In this document: one piece after another, positions 1-13,931 of the stretch
Layout of the letters: each line of letters begins with the position of its first letter
How positions within the stretch are numbered: position 1 is the first letter of the stretch
Assembly: GCA_030544235.1 (NCBI GenBank)
Contig: CM060469.1
Span: forward strand, 11,740,017 to 11,804,016
DNA from: Lepturacanthus savala
Taxonomy: Eukaryota; Chordata; Actinopteri; Scombriformes; Trichiuridae
Length of the DNA stretch: 64,000 nt
Direction of reading: 5' to 3'
Translations under genes and position numbers: made by a program
Notes under the pieces: model-generated
What the model was told of the DNA's origin: nothing
Seen by the model: the letters and a program-made list of their open reading frames with translations, nothing else
Databases searched by the model: none

Positions 1-3000
1 ATGGTTTTCATGTTTTGGCAGTTGACTGGGTTGTTCTTCTTGATATTATTGACCTGCTTTTTCCTACTCCGGTGCTCCAGGACACATAAGAAGAAGCCAT
101 TATCAGATAATTATCCTAAATAGAACTATTATTAAAAATAAAACTCCAAGGTACTCTTCTATAAATAAAAAGCTTAAATAAATTAGTATAGTTCATAATA
201 GAAAAGTTCTATAATGAACTAGCCTTATTTATTAAGGCTTTTTACTGCCATGGGGTTTCTGGTTTTGACATTAATGATATTCTCTATTTTTTTAACACCT
301 TCCTGCTATTTTTTATTACTCACTGGAGTATGTTGCAGCCCTCATTCTATATTTAGTATTCAGATCTAGTATTATGCTCAGATAACAGATCAGGGGTGTG
401 TTTGTGTGTGTCTTGAGTGAAAATGTGCGGCATTGAAAGACAGAGCTCTAACCAGGGGAGATGAAGCCTAAATCAATGTGATTAATTAATGTTAATTGCT
501 GCCCTCTGGTGTCAGTGCTGCTGCTGTTGTTGTTACTTTGCTGATACACAGTTTTTGGAGCCGCCTCTTGAACATAAATCTCTTAAGTCAATAGAGACAG
601 ATACAAAATCCTGCTGCTTCCAAGCTTTACTTCTGCACACTGCAGTTACCCCCAGCCCAGACACAGCAGCAAAAAAAGGAAGTCTTACAATATCTCATCT
701 TGTTAAACCCCAATCCTCTGGTGGAATTTGGAAAATATTAACCAGACCTCAGGCAGTGGTGATGTATCATAGATAATCTTGAAAATTTTGTTATAAATTC
801 TCTCTCCCTAATATTCCACTGTGATTTAAATGCTTCATGCAGCCTGCACTGCTAAACTTTAGGGTGTCTGCATACTGATGTTCTGCTTACTCAGAGGCCA
901 TCTTTGATTCATATTAACTAGACTATTCTTCATCGGACAGATACAGTAGATTAAAGGCACGATCATATTGAAAGTAAATTTCCCTTTGAAGTATCAAAAG
1001 GCATACAAGGGAGGCCAAGGACTCAATGATAAAATCATGTTGTGATCATGTTACATTACATGTTACGAGTATCTAATTTATGATTTCTTCAACTTTCCTT
1101 TTATTTATTTGCCTCACAAAGAAGCCTTTGTCAGAAAATCACAGGCCCTGTGTATTTTAAGTAGAAGCAGATGTTTTCGGGTCTCCTCTTCTTCTGCATG
1201 CACTTAACATATGTCTGGTGTGTGTCCAGCGTCTGTCCAACATGTGACCAGCGCGTGATGCACCTAGGGATTCCTCATGACTTTCCACTAATTGATTGAA
1301 TGTATATAACTCTAAATTGTTATTCAATTAGACTGTGCTTCTTTATCATTGAAAAGACTGCAGTCCTCAGCCTTCTGTGTCAAGTTTTGTCTACTTATTA
1401 CTCAAAACTCATTTTTAATCTTCACCCCATTATATAACAAGGGGTCAGAATTTGCATCAGCCTATATATCCTCTGCTGAGAGCTCAATGTGAAGAGAGAC
1501 ACATTGAAGCTGCTACGTAATGATGATTAATGGCCTATAATCAGTCAAAGGGAATGACGTGGATTTGAGGTGCGTGCATGCGCATGGATAGCAGATTATT
1601 CTGCTGCATCATTATTCAGCATTTAACTTAGCTAAAAATCACTTCTAAAAGGGTGCAAACTCAAATTCATGTAAAACCCCACTTTGTCTTTAAGTTATAT
1701 CAAACAAAAAATCCCAAAGTGAGGACTTGGAAAAAGAAAACCTCAAAGGTTACAGAGCTTCTGTTTTAACTTAAAATAAAATTTCAATAGTAAGATGTTA
1801 TTACACAGGAAGCATGTAAAGAAAAATCACACATCTGGAAAAGGTCTGCACCTTGTATGTGAAACTGAATCTGTATGTACTGAATTAGAGAACCAACCTG
1901 CTGCTTCATATACTGAACATCTTCAAAAAAGGCTGACTGACTCACTTTATCCATGTGTTCGGGCAACAGCTTTGAGTGCTTCCTGAAGAAGGAAAGATTG
2001 CATGCCATTGCTTGTTTGTAGCCAATCTGTTTCTTCAGTCAAGTCAATATTGTAACAGCTGGATTCACTAGAGGAGGGAGCCAGTCCATCAATAATGATG
2101 CCACATCATACATGTACCATGAAACTCTTGCAGGTTTTCTATACTACACACAGACACAAATATATATCTACACACACACATATAAGAACATTTTATTTTC
2201 TCTAGAGTACAGTATGTCTCAAAGCTTGAAGGGGATAAACGCATCAAGAGACTAAGCTGTATCACTTCTGGACCTTCTATACCATCATTGCAGATATTTT
2301 CCCCCCACCCTTGTTTGTCTTTTAAAAACTAGTCTCATTTCTAGCAGGAGCTTACGGTGGTATTTATGCTGTGTAAAAGAGAATATGCTTCTCTCTGTTT
2401 TTTATCTTTCAACTCCAAAATATCTCTGAAAACAAATAAGGTGTCTTTTGCTTACCCATTGCAAAATTACACTTTACCTAATACACAAAACCACTCAGTG
2501 TACAAAGGCAGTAAAGTCACAGCAAATTGTAAGAGGACCAATGCTTGGAAATATTAAATGTGAGAGAGAAGTAGGCTATGTGAGGTAGATATACATTTCA
2601 GGATAATAAATGAGGATTCTAGCACAGCTGACACTGCACTCCACAGGAACTCAAAGGTAGAGGGGAGAATGGGTAGGATGGGCAGCTCAATTTAGAGCAA
2701 GCAGCTGTTGTGCAGGTCGTGTTGCTACACATCTGCCAAGTCACTGTAGGTAGGGTGCTAAAGTGACTTCACAAAACTTCACCAGCCTCCGCCTCTTTCT
2801 GACTTCAAATTCTCTCTATGCATACTTGATTCACACACATTAGACAGTCCCTTGACCTAAGTAACAGGCCTGGACTTTGGACTTTCCCAAAAGCATCTTA
2901 CAGAATATGTAACTCAATCTCATATTGATCCTACTCACTTTAGCTTGGTTTTGCTAACCTGCAAGCACCTGCAGAGCGGAGATTGAGGAGTGATGGCACT

Positions 3001-6000
3001 GAAGTCACTAATGGCAGGAAGTATCTCATATTTGCAACATCAGCAATAGAAAGTTTTAACACCACAGTTGGCACGAGGGTTACAGCAGCTAATGAGCAAA
3101 ATCATACAAATAAATAGCATAAGCATGATATTGGCACCATTATTTACATGTAAATCAACAATTTAAAAAGCAACAAACAAGGATATCCACTACAAGAAAA
3201 CTATTGCCAGACACCATATCATTGACCACAAGCTGAGGAGATCGAAGAGAGGAGATAAGCTGCTTGTATGATAAGACAGATAACATCTGCTTATTGACAC
3301 TGACAAGCTTACTAGAACCAATATAACGACTCATGATGCAGCCTAAATGCTGATTAACAGATATCTATCGCAAAATATATGGGGATGATGCCGATTGATA
3401 GAGAAAACTATTCGCAGAATACTGGCAGCAAGTATGGACAGGGGCTGTTGACAGATAAACTTGCTTATAAAATGTAATATGAGAAGTGGCAGCAGCAGGA
3501 CTAAGTGTTTGAAGCAGTGGTACAACTGAAGTAGCAATTGAGCATATTTCATGCATCCTAAACCTTCCAGTATATAATCTTAGAAACATCTCTTTCACAG
3601 TAAGATTAATGGAACACTAATGGCTGTGGGCATAAAGTTGAACGTTATAATGTGAACTTTCATCTCCCCCTTCTGGGAGTGAGAGTAATAACAAAAACAC
3701 TGCTGATGTGTGCTTACATCATACGCTCTGCTATGCAATTATTGTTGTGGCTGTAAACCAATAGCTCAATTGTTTTGAATGTGACACAATCCAATAAAAT
3801 TTGGAGAATCTAGAAAAAAATATTTTACCCTCATTTAAGTGAACAGAGTAAATGCAGTAATCTTATCAGAATCTACATTTAAAAACTGTGATGTGAAATA
3901 TAGAGATTTACTTAGTGGTTTAATCAGCATTGTGTAAACTCATTTGGTGAGGACTTGAATTAATTTATATGTAAACGTTATTCACTCTTATAACCGCAAC
4001 ATATTACCCTAAACTGACAAAGTTGTTTAGTTCTTAAAATTGATCTATGCATTTGCATTTGATCTATAGCTCTCAATTTTATTTCTTATGACACTGAGAC
4101 AGTTTGCAGAATGTCCTTCCAAAATACCTCAAGGGAACATGCAATATCCTGCTGCACTTATAAAACTTCCGGGTTGAATCCTATTCTGACTAACAGCACT
4201 ACTAGGAATCATTGCAGGGATTTGTATGAGATAAGAAGTAGAGGTGCAGTCTAAATTCATTTTGCTTCCTCACCTCTGGGTGTAACATGTAATTACTTTG
4301 GTGGAGCTTTGGGGAGGTTGGCAGATTAAAAAGGAGTTGCCCTGAGGCCGGGTGTCCAGGCAGTTAGTCAGGAATCCATAAACCTCTTCTGAAGTGACAT
4401 CAACTCCTCGGCTAAAAGGAATATCAATGCACATCTCAAGGTGACACCTGACCAGACACATTCTCCAGTCACTTAAGTAGTTGTTCTTTTAATGGGTCGC
4501 CTATACGTTTGGAGGTACCTGTACTTCATCATAGTACAACTTTTGATACTTAATACTTCCCCTGGACTACATTTGAGATGGCAATATTGTTATGTCCACA
4601 TTTCATAACTGTAATAAATGGTTATTTTGCATATTAGGATTACATGTTAATGAAATATATGCAGTATTATTTACTATTTAGTTTACTATTTAGTATTATT
4701 ACTACCAAATAGTAATATAAAATGCATCAAATTAGCTCCACTTCCACATTAAAATAAGCTTAGACATTAATATAACAGTAATAGTCTAACAATATGATAT
4801 ATAATAAAGCATTAAAAATGACTTTTCCTGTATGTGCAAGATGAATTGTTTTTAAGATTATCTTTTTTAAAGCTTTGATCATTTTTTCTGTGAATGAATA
4901 GTTAACAATTTGGTAAAAAAAAATATCTATTATATGTTTAGTATATAGATTAGTAAATATATCACATTGTGCATCTTATCTCTAGTGAACAAGCGACTGA
5001 GACTGGATGAAGTGGTCCACCACATAGTAAAGTCGTCCATCAAATTTGTTGATTCTGCAGAGGTTCTACAGTTTTATACATTACATTAAAGTACACCCAT
5101 TCACAAGAAACAGCTATCTCTGTGCTGTTTCTTAAAATCTGAAATATATTAAATTAAAAAATAGATAATATTTCAAATGTTACAATAGTAATAATACTTC
5201 GGTACCAACACTTTAGTAATTTGTAAAAGAAATATAGCGTAATAAAGGCATTTGTTATAACATAGAAAATATGGGACATTTTTATCTCATACAAAGAAAC
5301 TTAAGAACACTTTTTCAAGACAATGAAGGTGATTTAAAAATCTGCATAACAACTATATTTTAAATATGTTTACTGACTCACTACCCATGTATTACATGTA
5401 TCAAGACTCCTCTTGGTGTGTTCTCCATCTGTAGGTTGGGACATTTCATTGCTTAGCTGCCCACTCTGTAACTCAAGCTCTGTCAAGACATGTACTGTAG
5501 CAATTACTGATATCGAAGAGCTCTCGATCAGCCTTTAATTTGGACCTTCAACCTGCGATCAATGTATACATTACACTGAAATTACACTCTAATAATCACT
5601 TCTTCTAATCAATAGGGTACTGAGCAATAAACCTATAGCTGACAGAAATTGTGTCTCTCTACAAGACTAGCGAATTCTTTAATGGTGTGCAAAGGTAGCT
5701 AAACTCTGCTTGATGTACATGTGACAAGGTAAAAGGTCCCAATTCCATTCCAATGAACCAGGCCACAATCTTTAAAGACAAAAAATAATTTCCAGATGTT
5801 AATATATAACAGGTGCAGAGGTTGAGGACAGCAGCAGACACGTTTCATTGCCCAGGATCTCAGAAGCAGGAGCTGGAAGGGAATGAAGGAGGAGAGCTAA
5901 ACGATTAGAGGTGGGTTACATGAAGGAGTGAGCAATGATTCACAGGAGTTGGCAGAGTGAGTAATGGTCGTAATGGAGTCCTGCACAGACGCTTTTATGA

Positions 6001-8446
6001 GGTACTTACTCCCCCCGTATCCAGCACTAAAAGCTATAACATGTATTTCAGTACTGCTTCCATGCTTACTGCCCTTCTGGTTGTCAGAACAGTCACCATC
6101 ATTAATTAGAACATTAAAATACCATTAGGGGGAGGCAAGGATGTGAACATAACTTATATGTTTTGATAAGATTCAGTCATGCTTACTTAACTCCATTATA
6201 CCTACAGTATGTAGGTCTTCATGAATGATCAGGCTCACCGGTTTATTCCGTCCTTTCCTGACAATGGGTGAATTCTAAGATTAGGGTCTTCTGATATAGA
6301 CATGACATTTTTTTTTATTTTATTTTTTTACATACATAGGATGATACATTCATTTATTTACTCCCCCCTGCCAAATGGAGGGTCTTTGCTTTATAATTGT
6401 ATCACCGATTGTGTCCTCAAAGTATACCACATGAGGGCAGTCTTGATTGCAGCCTGGACAGAGGATCACATGCACATATTGAACACTTATTGAAAATAAT
6501 ACAGAAAATCAAATCAATATTGTCATACCAGTGGCATATATAAGCTGTCCCATATTTTACCAATATTGCCCTCTGAAGATGAAACTGCAATCTGGAAGAT
6601 CCTATGTATATAATAGTAAGCATATAAAAATATTGGTTTTAAATCTAAATATAAAATATTGTCATTCAACTTTTGTAAACTTTCTTGCATTGGGTTTGCA
6701 TTGTGCATCGTATGTCATTTATTAGATGGTAAATTTAACATCCATAATAAATCCATGTCAGTTGCCTATGATTTTTTCTAGCAATGGAGCAGTCACAGAA
6801 TCCAGAACTTTCTCAATTTAAAGGTAAACTGTTCACTAAAATATGTTTGACAACATTTGAGGTGAGACATAGGAAATGCAGTAACAGAATCTTTAGTCAT
6901 ACCACTATTGCATAGTTTGATAATTCAACAAAGATCACAGCAAGACCAGACCTTTTCTTCATCTACAGTATATCATATCATACGAATCTGAATACATAAA
7001 AACTAAATTTAAACCTGTTGAAACAAAACAAATCTGAGCATGCACATGAAATATAATTATTTAGGTTGTTATCTAAGCATATTTAAATGTTCAATATTTG
7101 ACCAAGAATAACCTTACTTTACAATTATATAATATCAATTATTTCATTCAATCAAAAAGAAAAAGAAAAACAATTTTTCTTCATAGGTTCTTCTTGGCGT
7201 TAACCAAGTTGATACATATATCAAGAAGATAATGATTTACAGACTGAGGTGAGATGTAGACACCAGCAAGGCACTAATAAAGAACCAATTTTTGATTGTG
7301 GATTGGACTTTATTTTACATGTTACAGTGTTAGAGCATTGAGATCAGTGTATAAGCATTGTTGAGGCATCAACTGAGAACATCAGATAGAAAGAATGACA
7401 TTACTTTCAGCTTTTGGCAGCTTATAGTTTATGACCAGGGAACATTGAGTAAAGCACACAGATACGACAATGATGAAGAACACCCAACAAAATAAATGTA
7501 CAACTTTTGATACCATTCTTTGATGAAACTGTTAAATCTGGTTATAAAAATGACAATATAAATTCATTTATATATATATGTATATATGGGTGTGGTGTTT
7601 TTTTATTAAAATAATAAACATCCAAAATGTTAGAGAGGAATAAAAGCACACTAAGATTTAGGCAACTGGAAAGTTTCAGTAGGAAGTCAACATTGCTCTG
7701 CAAACTAAAGTTGTCAGTGCATTGTAATATCATGAATTATAAAATTCAAAAAATACAAAATAATCAAATGTATCTTCATTATGAGGGTGGTGTCAGTGAG
7801 GAAGCCAAAGTCACAGTCAGTGAGAGCACTGACAAAAAATTAAGTACAACACTGTGCTGTTGCTATTTGAGACATCGTGTCCATTTCCTACCAGTATACA
7901 GGTCATTATAATGACCAACCCAAATTATATTAAAAGCACAACTACTGAGTGAATGAAGTGGAAATACAGCCAGGAGTAATGGCAACACATCCCATGTTCA
8001 TGGGACACATTAGCTCTACAGACATTGATAGCACTAGAAGAATTACATCTTTTGCTTTTAGCAATAATGAAGCTGGTTTACTGAAATGACCCGCCCTCTT
8101 AAAACAAATTAATATTCTGGGAAAAAGATAGAAGTTTATTTTTAAAACCAAGTTCTTTAAGTACACTTTCAAAAATGTTGGCAACCATATTCCATGTATT
8201 TTTTGTTGTTTTGAATGGTAAACAAGTCACAACAGTGGAGTAAAATGTTTCATTTATTTCATATCCTGTGTTACCCAGAGGAAGTCATTTAACTCTTTAA
8301 CTGCAGTTTGGAAATAAAATGTTGAAATGTTTTTGACTTTTACTGTTTTGATATATTTTGAAAAACATGGGCAGAACAACGGAACTATAAAGTGAAATAT
8401 CAAAAGAGAAAAGTTATTTAATAAATCAAAAATTATTACTTGTAGA
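1..8446. other. Region downstream of stxbp6: no gene recognised
   Basis: AT-rich DNA beyond the probable 3'UTR. It may include a distal 3'UTR extension close to 8446. Short reading frames are frequent, but none shows a known domain or a splice-bounded exon. Minor items: a CA/TA-rich tract near 2150-2185, a repeated TTACTATTTAG block near 4671-4715, a 17-bp interrupted palindrome (ATCG, AGAGCTCT, CGAT) at 5512-5528, and a short TA tract near 7569-7588. Nothing else was seen. Confidence 0.6.
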
Positions 8447-8452
8447 TTTATT
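8447..8452 (-). promoter_or_regulatory. Candidate polyadenylation signal AATAAA for stxbp6
   Basis: This is the first canonical hexamer downstream of the stop on the minus strand. The sequence after it is AT-rich with T runs but has no strong GU element, so use of this site is only a guess. Confidence 0.3.
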
Positions 8453-9136
8453 GATGTTTAGGGTTAGAGTAGATGTTTTCTCTGTGTAGGAAGCACAGAT
8501 CAGTTTTCATTTTCTCTGACATACCACTCTCCTAAAAGTTTTGGTAAATTATTTATCTGGATACAAGTTAAGCTTCAAACAGGGTCTACACTGTCTTTAG
8601 GTATGTTATCTGTTATTTGTGTGGTACAAGGCCACCCACTCTTAAGTCACACCCGCAAAACCCATGAGAGGACCTGTCACTTATGAATTAGACTGCGTAA
8701 TCATTGCAGTGCTGATAAATAACACTAAACAATCTATGAGACAAGATAATTCTCATCTTTGAGTGATAGCAGATAACTTGTTAGCATGTGTACACTCACA
8801 TCGGTGCCCAAAAAAGAGGAAGGGTTCAATTCAGAGTGACCACACTCACCAAATACAGTCATGGCTGTGGCTTGTAACCATTTTGGCGAACAGAAGCATC
8901 AAACATTCTGTTGACAGCCATAAGCACAGTAGCTATGTTCAGCTCTCCTCCCTTCTGCTAGCTTTTTCCCCCAGCGATTAGAACAAGATGCACCGGAATA
9001 CAACCGGAACCAAAAAACATGAACATGTTAACATTGTTAACAAATAGTACTAATAGTAAAGAATCTGGAATCCTTCTCCTGTACAGCGACTGGCGATTGG
9101 TGACCCCTTCCCAGCCCAGTTGATTTTGGCAGTGGT
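8447..9136 (-). other. stxbp6: Probable stxbp6 3' untranslated region (distal end uncertain)
   Basis: This is the sequence directly downstream (leftwards) of the TAA stop, inside the last exon. The first canonical AATAAA on the minus strand is at 8452-8447, about 690 nt after the stop. Further AATAAA copies lie at 8258-8253 and 8140-8135, so the real end may be more distal; mammalian amisyn transcripts also have long 3'UTRs. No repeat was recognised inside. The region is assigned by position, not by transcript evidence. Confidence 0.5.
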
Positions 9137-9160
9137 TTAACACTTGTGCTTCATGGCAAG
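9137..9160 (-). CDS. stxbp6: stxbp6 terminal coding exon 6: last seven residues and stop
   Basis: Only 24 coding bases: LAMKHKC and a TAA stop, matching the known amisyn C-terminus exactly. The acceptor on the minus strand is aatgttcctacag, preceded by a C-rich tract, and the frame (phase 0) agrees with the end of exon 5. With this exon the joined coding sequence is 633 nt (210 residues plus stop), which closes the gene. It is far too short to stand out as an open frame and would be missed by most ab initio predictors. Retaining the intron after exon 5 would instead add VRQCVSKI and further unrelated residues, which I consider wrong. Confidence 0.93.
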   Translation of the reverse strand, partial: LAMKHKC

Positions 9161-10807
9161 CTGTAGGAACATTGGGGTGGGGGTTGCAGGATAATAGAGT
9201 GAGAAATCCCAAAATAATGGTGGTAATTCAATTTTACATTACCTGGTCAGCAAACACTATTCAACTACAGAATCAACAAATTGATGGAATTGATTACTCA
9301 TCTTTAATCTAATGCAGTAATGAGCACAGTCAATTAAAGAATGAGAAAAGACAGAAGAGATGTGACCATTTAAGAACTGTGTCAAAGAAGACTTTGCTAC
9401 TGGGAAGGGTTTATTTTTTAAACAGGTGCTGGAAGGCTGCCAGTGGTTCTGCTGTTTTTAATTCAGGCAATGACAGAGCATTCTGCAACTTCATTTATCT
9501 CATTAACAAGAGCTCTAATGGGCTTGGCTGAAGGCTCATTGGCGGGATGACCAGGGCCACCAATCTAATTCGTAGCTATGGGGTGTAGAGATGTGAGGAT
9601 GGAAGCATTTACTCTCTCACACACATAGACACTGTAGAAGGTGCTGCTGTAAAATGTAGAGGGTTGAAATCTACAGATCGAACAAGCGGGGGCAGTAGAG
9701 CAGCACACACAAAGTAGTGGTCTTGATTAAAACTGAGCCTTGCAGATAAACTGACTGCTGTCAGACTGCTGGCAGATAAAATAAGCATGAAGAGTGAATA
9801 TCAAGAAAAATGAATGAAGGTAAAGTGTATGATGTAATAGACTAACGCAGATGTTTGAAAGACAAACTGAAATTCTGACGGTCTGCTTCATTGTTTTGCA
9901 AAATACTTCTATATCAATGTAAGGAAAGTAAATGTGTTTTACACAATAATAATATAAAAATAATAATAAAAAACTATTGGCAGCCAGAGAGAAAAAATAA
10001 ACGCTTGCAAATGAGTGATTCTTCATGCTTCATGGGGGTTCCACAGTCATTCTCTTCTGAAACCATGAAAGCCAAGGCATTTTTGTTTGCTCACGACTGT
10101 TGGTGTAATTCATCATTGTAGGGATGCTCATCTGTGATGAGTTAGAGGGCCATTTCATGGGTTTTCAAATATCTTCAATTATATCAATGGCACTGTATCA
10201 CTATGGCTTTATACTTTGTTCAAAACAGTCATGTTTTTAGGGAGTGCATGGCTTTATTAATAAAGTCTTTGACATCAATTATAAAAAAGCACATGTCTAT
10301 GAATGAAGTTTATTCACCAACATACCCAGAGGTCTGCCATATCTATGGGGTGTTATTAAGACAGCTACAGTTTGATGATCATAATCAGATATGATATGAT
10401 ATCCATTTCAAAGGAAATGTTTTTTTTTTCCTTTTGATTTGTAGAATTATTGAAGTAACCTTATGCTAATAGGCCCATTAAAAGGCATGCAATTAGTTTT
10501 TCTGACATACAAGAGATATGGGTTCAATGGAAGATAACAGAACACCAAATATAGAACTACAAACGAAAGTTCATAAAGAAAGAATCAAAACAATCACTTC
10601 CCTGGGAACAGGGAGAACTCTTGCTATGCAGCTGGACACAGCAAGGCATCTCTTACGAATATCCTCAGGTTTAAGTTAAATGTTTGATCTTTTGGCTAAC
10701 ATGAGGTGGGTCTCGAAGTCAGAATTTGAATGCACTGTATTAAAATATACACCTTAATCCAACCAGAGTTTTGCATTGCAATGTATCTTGCTGACACATT
10801 GCCTTAC
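9161..10807 (-). other. stxbp6 intron between exons 5 and 6
   Basis: The intron is 1.65 kb, with donor gtaaggc and acceptor cctacag. No repeat was recognised. The part at about 9410-9560 has an E-box-like CAGGTG, TTTAATT and less AT bias than its surroundings, so it is a candidate for a conserved non-coding element, unproven. Short reading frames here look random. Confidence 0.7.
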
Positions 10808-10965
10808 CTTATGTGCTGTGACAGAGAACTGCTCAGCACTGTTCATCATGTCTGCAGTCCTCTCCTCAGCTCGACCTAATCGCTCACCACGTTCATTCAG
10901 GGCCTGGCTGGCCTTCTGTACAGCACTAGTCACACTGTCTGCAGCCGAATGGAGTATACTGTTAC
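10808..10965 (-). CDS. stxbp6: stxbp6 coding exon 5: R-SNARE motif, residues 151-203
   Basis: This exon has 158 nt. The acceptor is ccttatctgcag. After the split Gly codon it encodes NSILHSAADSVTSAVQKASQ and then ALNERGERLGRAEERTADMM, ending SVTAHK. This is the VAMP/tomosyn-like R-SNARE helix. Alignment by eye to VAMP2 places the zero-layer Arg at residue 186, in AEERT. The part up to RAEE is essentially identical to the mammalian protein, while DMM replaces the mammalian DLK. The donor is gtaaggc, phase 0. Known role: this helix competes with VAMP for the syntaxin-1/SNAP-25 acceptor complex and forms a SNARE bundle that cannot drive fusion because amisyn has no membrane anchor. Confidence 0.97.
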
Positions 10966-12479
10966 CTGCAGATAAGGACGGGAGTGAGGAAAGCAAACAG
11001 AGCAACCGAGCAGAGAGATGAAGTAAAACATGGAAGAGAAGAGAAAAGACAGAAGGGAAAGTAATTGTTATTCATTTGGTAAAGCAGAAGTTAGATGACC
11101 AGCTGTAACAAATGAACTTGTGTCATTAGATGAGCATAGTTTAATCAGAGTCTGAGAATTGTATGCTTGGCTGCGAGGGCAGCCCCAGAGACCCAAAAGG
11201 GGATATAAGAGAGAGAACACATCTTCAGATAGCCGTGACAGCCCTGCGGATGTTTCCTTTGACGGGCCATTAATCTACCACACGTCGGGAGTGCTGCTAC
11301 ACTATGCTAACAACTAGTATAGGACCAGCAATCTCGCTGCCACTTTCATACAATACCATTGTTCCACTGGGGCATAATCTGTCACTTTATGTAGATATAT
11401 CTGAAGGCAGCATGCCAGTTTAGGAAAATATTTGCATTAAAGCTGTTGCTTACTGCTTATGTGAACTGCTACCTTTGGTTTCTTAAAGAAAGAAAGTTTG
11501 TCATGGTAAACCCCTGACCAGTTTTTCTTGATTACAAGACCATAGGGTTTGACAAAAAAAATAAAACAATTAACTAGGAACACAACATTCTGCATAAAAT
11601 GAAGCAAGATGTCATTTGCCAAAGTATTAATTTGGTGACACCCGCCATCTCTTACACCTAATACTACTAGTACTAGTATCACCAAAAACACCCACTGAAG
11701 TCAGTTAGTTTCACAAGGTCTATAATTTTCTTAATATAAAACAAGCGAGTTTGAAGAGAAAAAACAGACAGAGCAAATCCTGAAGGCACTGACTGTATTA
11801 AGACAAGACATGTATTCCCACAGGAAACTTCAATATAGAGTGCATGTCCCATGGCATCATAGCAGGTAGACTGACTGACACATAATTGGGATAGCTCTAC
11901 TGCAGCAGTTTATAACACAGCCCAAAAGCAGACGGCGAGGCCAGATGGTATTCCTTCAAAAGACGTTAACTTGATTAAGTCAAAGCAATTTCTGTAGACA
12001 CACACCCGTACTGCAGACACACAGATGAATGAGTTCACACACGAAAGGGAAATGGAAACACATGCCTTCCTGAAGTCAATTTTCCAGAGATTACAGTAAA
12101 TAAAACACAGACTGCAGGATGCATTACATATGACAAACACATCCGGACCAATGATGAAATAAGCTTCATAACGATTGGGATTCCATATTTATTTCATCAT
12201 TAAATTACTAGACAAGGAGTACTCAAGACTCACAGTAACCACTAAAGCTGTCACATTTTCCCAAAATCATGTTTGAAAGAATGTTCATTGTCAAGGAGTG
12301 AATTCGATCGATATTGCAAAATCGCTTTGCCCACATGCTTCCTCCTCCGTGTTTCTTTTTGGGGACTGACGATGACTCCCCACTTCAAACAGCTAAAAAT
12401 GATGTGAATTGTTAAAGCACTCTCTGACGCAATAAAAAGTAAACTTGCTAGGCTACAAATCATTTACGAGTATGCTGAA

Positions 12480-12570
12480 CTGTGACAGTGACATTAAGTT
12501 TTGGGTTTGAAATGTTACCTTAATTTTTGAACGAAGATTCAATGTTCGAACAAAAAGTTACAGCCCTAGT
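12480..12570. mobile_element. Possible hAT-type transposon terminal fragment
   Basis: Read on the minus strand, the segment begins TAGGGCTGTAACTTTTTG near 12565 and runs through TTCGAACATTGAATCTTCG. That style (AGGGCTGTAAC followed by short inverted TTCGAAC/GTTCGAA-like motifs) is seen at the ends of many fish hAT MITEs. I could not pair it with a second terminus, so boundaries and class are tentative. Confidence 0.25.
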
Positions 12571-13901
12571 AGTTACCTGTCTGAAGTAGCTACAATGGCA
12601 ATGTAATATTTAGCCATTAGAAAAACAAATGTGAGAGGATTTAGGTTAACATACACTGAAAAATAATTCCTGCTCTGTTCTCCCAGGGAAAAAGAAACAC
12701 TTTGCTAAAGCTTCTGAAAAGCTGCTCAAAGGCTTTAGATCTTCACTAGAAAGGATAAGACCTTTTCACCTTCAGACAGATTCTTGTTAATTCTATCCTC
12801 CTCCATGGGAGCCTGGGGAGTAATACTCCCATCATCCCCACCTCGCAACCCCTCTACGCCATGCACTCAGAAAAAACATCTCCCTTTATTTGTCTGCACA
12901 CCATTTCCTTTCTCTGGTGCCTTTCTTCTCCATTCTCAGAGGTCAGTGGCTGGCTGCAGCGTGGGCTCCCCCAGTGGAGAATGTAATTACACAGAAAGCA
13001 GGGTGGAGACATTCTGGGAAACTTATGAAGAGGCTGCAGCATCGGGAGCTGAATGAAACGTGTAGGAGTAGATTCATGTTATGTGGTGCTGTGATCCAAC
13101 CTCTGAGCATAAGTGTCTCTTAAAGTGGGGGCTGATCAGCCATCACTGTTATTATTGGGGCTGAGATTGTTTTTTTCCCCCACAGTCGCTGGTAATAATA
13201 GTTTTCATTTTAATAAGGCAGAAGTAGATTTTTCTCTTGTTTGATATTGATAGACTGTTTGTGAAGGTTAAGTCAACTTAGACAGTACAAGGCTGAACCT
13301 AGTTCATCCATCACATTCCTATTTCAACAATGAAAAATGAATTTTGTTGGATTTTGCTGAACAAAAAGGCAAGATGTTAACAAAACATTCTCAAAAAACT
13401 AGGAATGAGTACAAACATAACAAGGAAGGGGAAATATCAACCCCTCCTCTTCCAGTTCTTCTGCAAGAGGTTGATTACACGCTACATTGCTGTGGCACTA
13501 AGAAAATACACTGAGGGTTATCAACAGGACCATGTCAGATACACTTGACATGATGCTCACAGCCAAGCCACATTTAACGCTCAAAGCATATGGGACTGAT
13601 CATACTGGATAGTTTACTTCAAGAACAAACACACCAACGCAAAAACAACCATGCAAACAATACATGCTACAGTGCTTTTATTATTTTCACTCTGATAATA
13701 TCATCACTGTGCAGTGATAATGCTGTGGGGAGTAATATGTGTGGGTGTTGGAAGGGAGTGTTTTACAATAATTTCTTTCAAGCATTAGCAAGCACATAAT
13801 GTATCTGCATGTCAAAAAGTTCCATCAAAGACATCTCCTTAATAAGCAGATATTGCCAGAGGGCTTTAGGCTCCTATCAAAATATATAAAACATTCTGAG
13901 G

Positions 13902-13931
13902 ATCCCATTCCTAATCACTTAGGGATGGGAT
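13902..13931. repeat. 13-bp stem, 4-base loop hairpin
   Basis: The arms at 13902-13914 and 13919-13931 are complementary at every position except one G-T wobble, around the loop TCAC. It lies within intron 4 and could fold in DNA or in the transcript. There is no evidence of function. Confidence 0.6.

Noticed and set aside
766..850. CMKHLN segment on the minus strand as the last amisyn exon
   Set aside because: Only MKH matches and the available acceptor gives a stop in the required phase; the exact LAMKHKC exon was found at 9160-9137.
10754..10807. Alternative C-terminus by reading through the exon 5 donor
   Set aside because: A strong gtaagg donor and a matching LAMKHKC exon at 9160-9137 show that the read-through is intronic.
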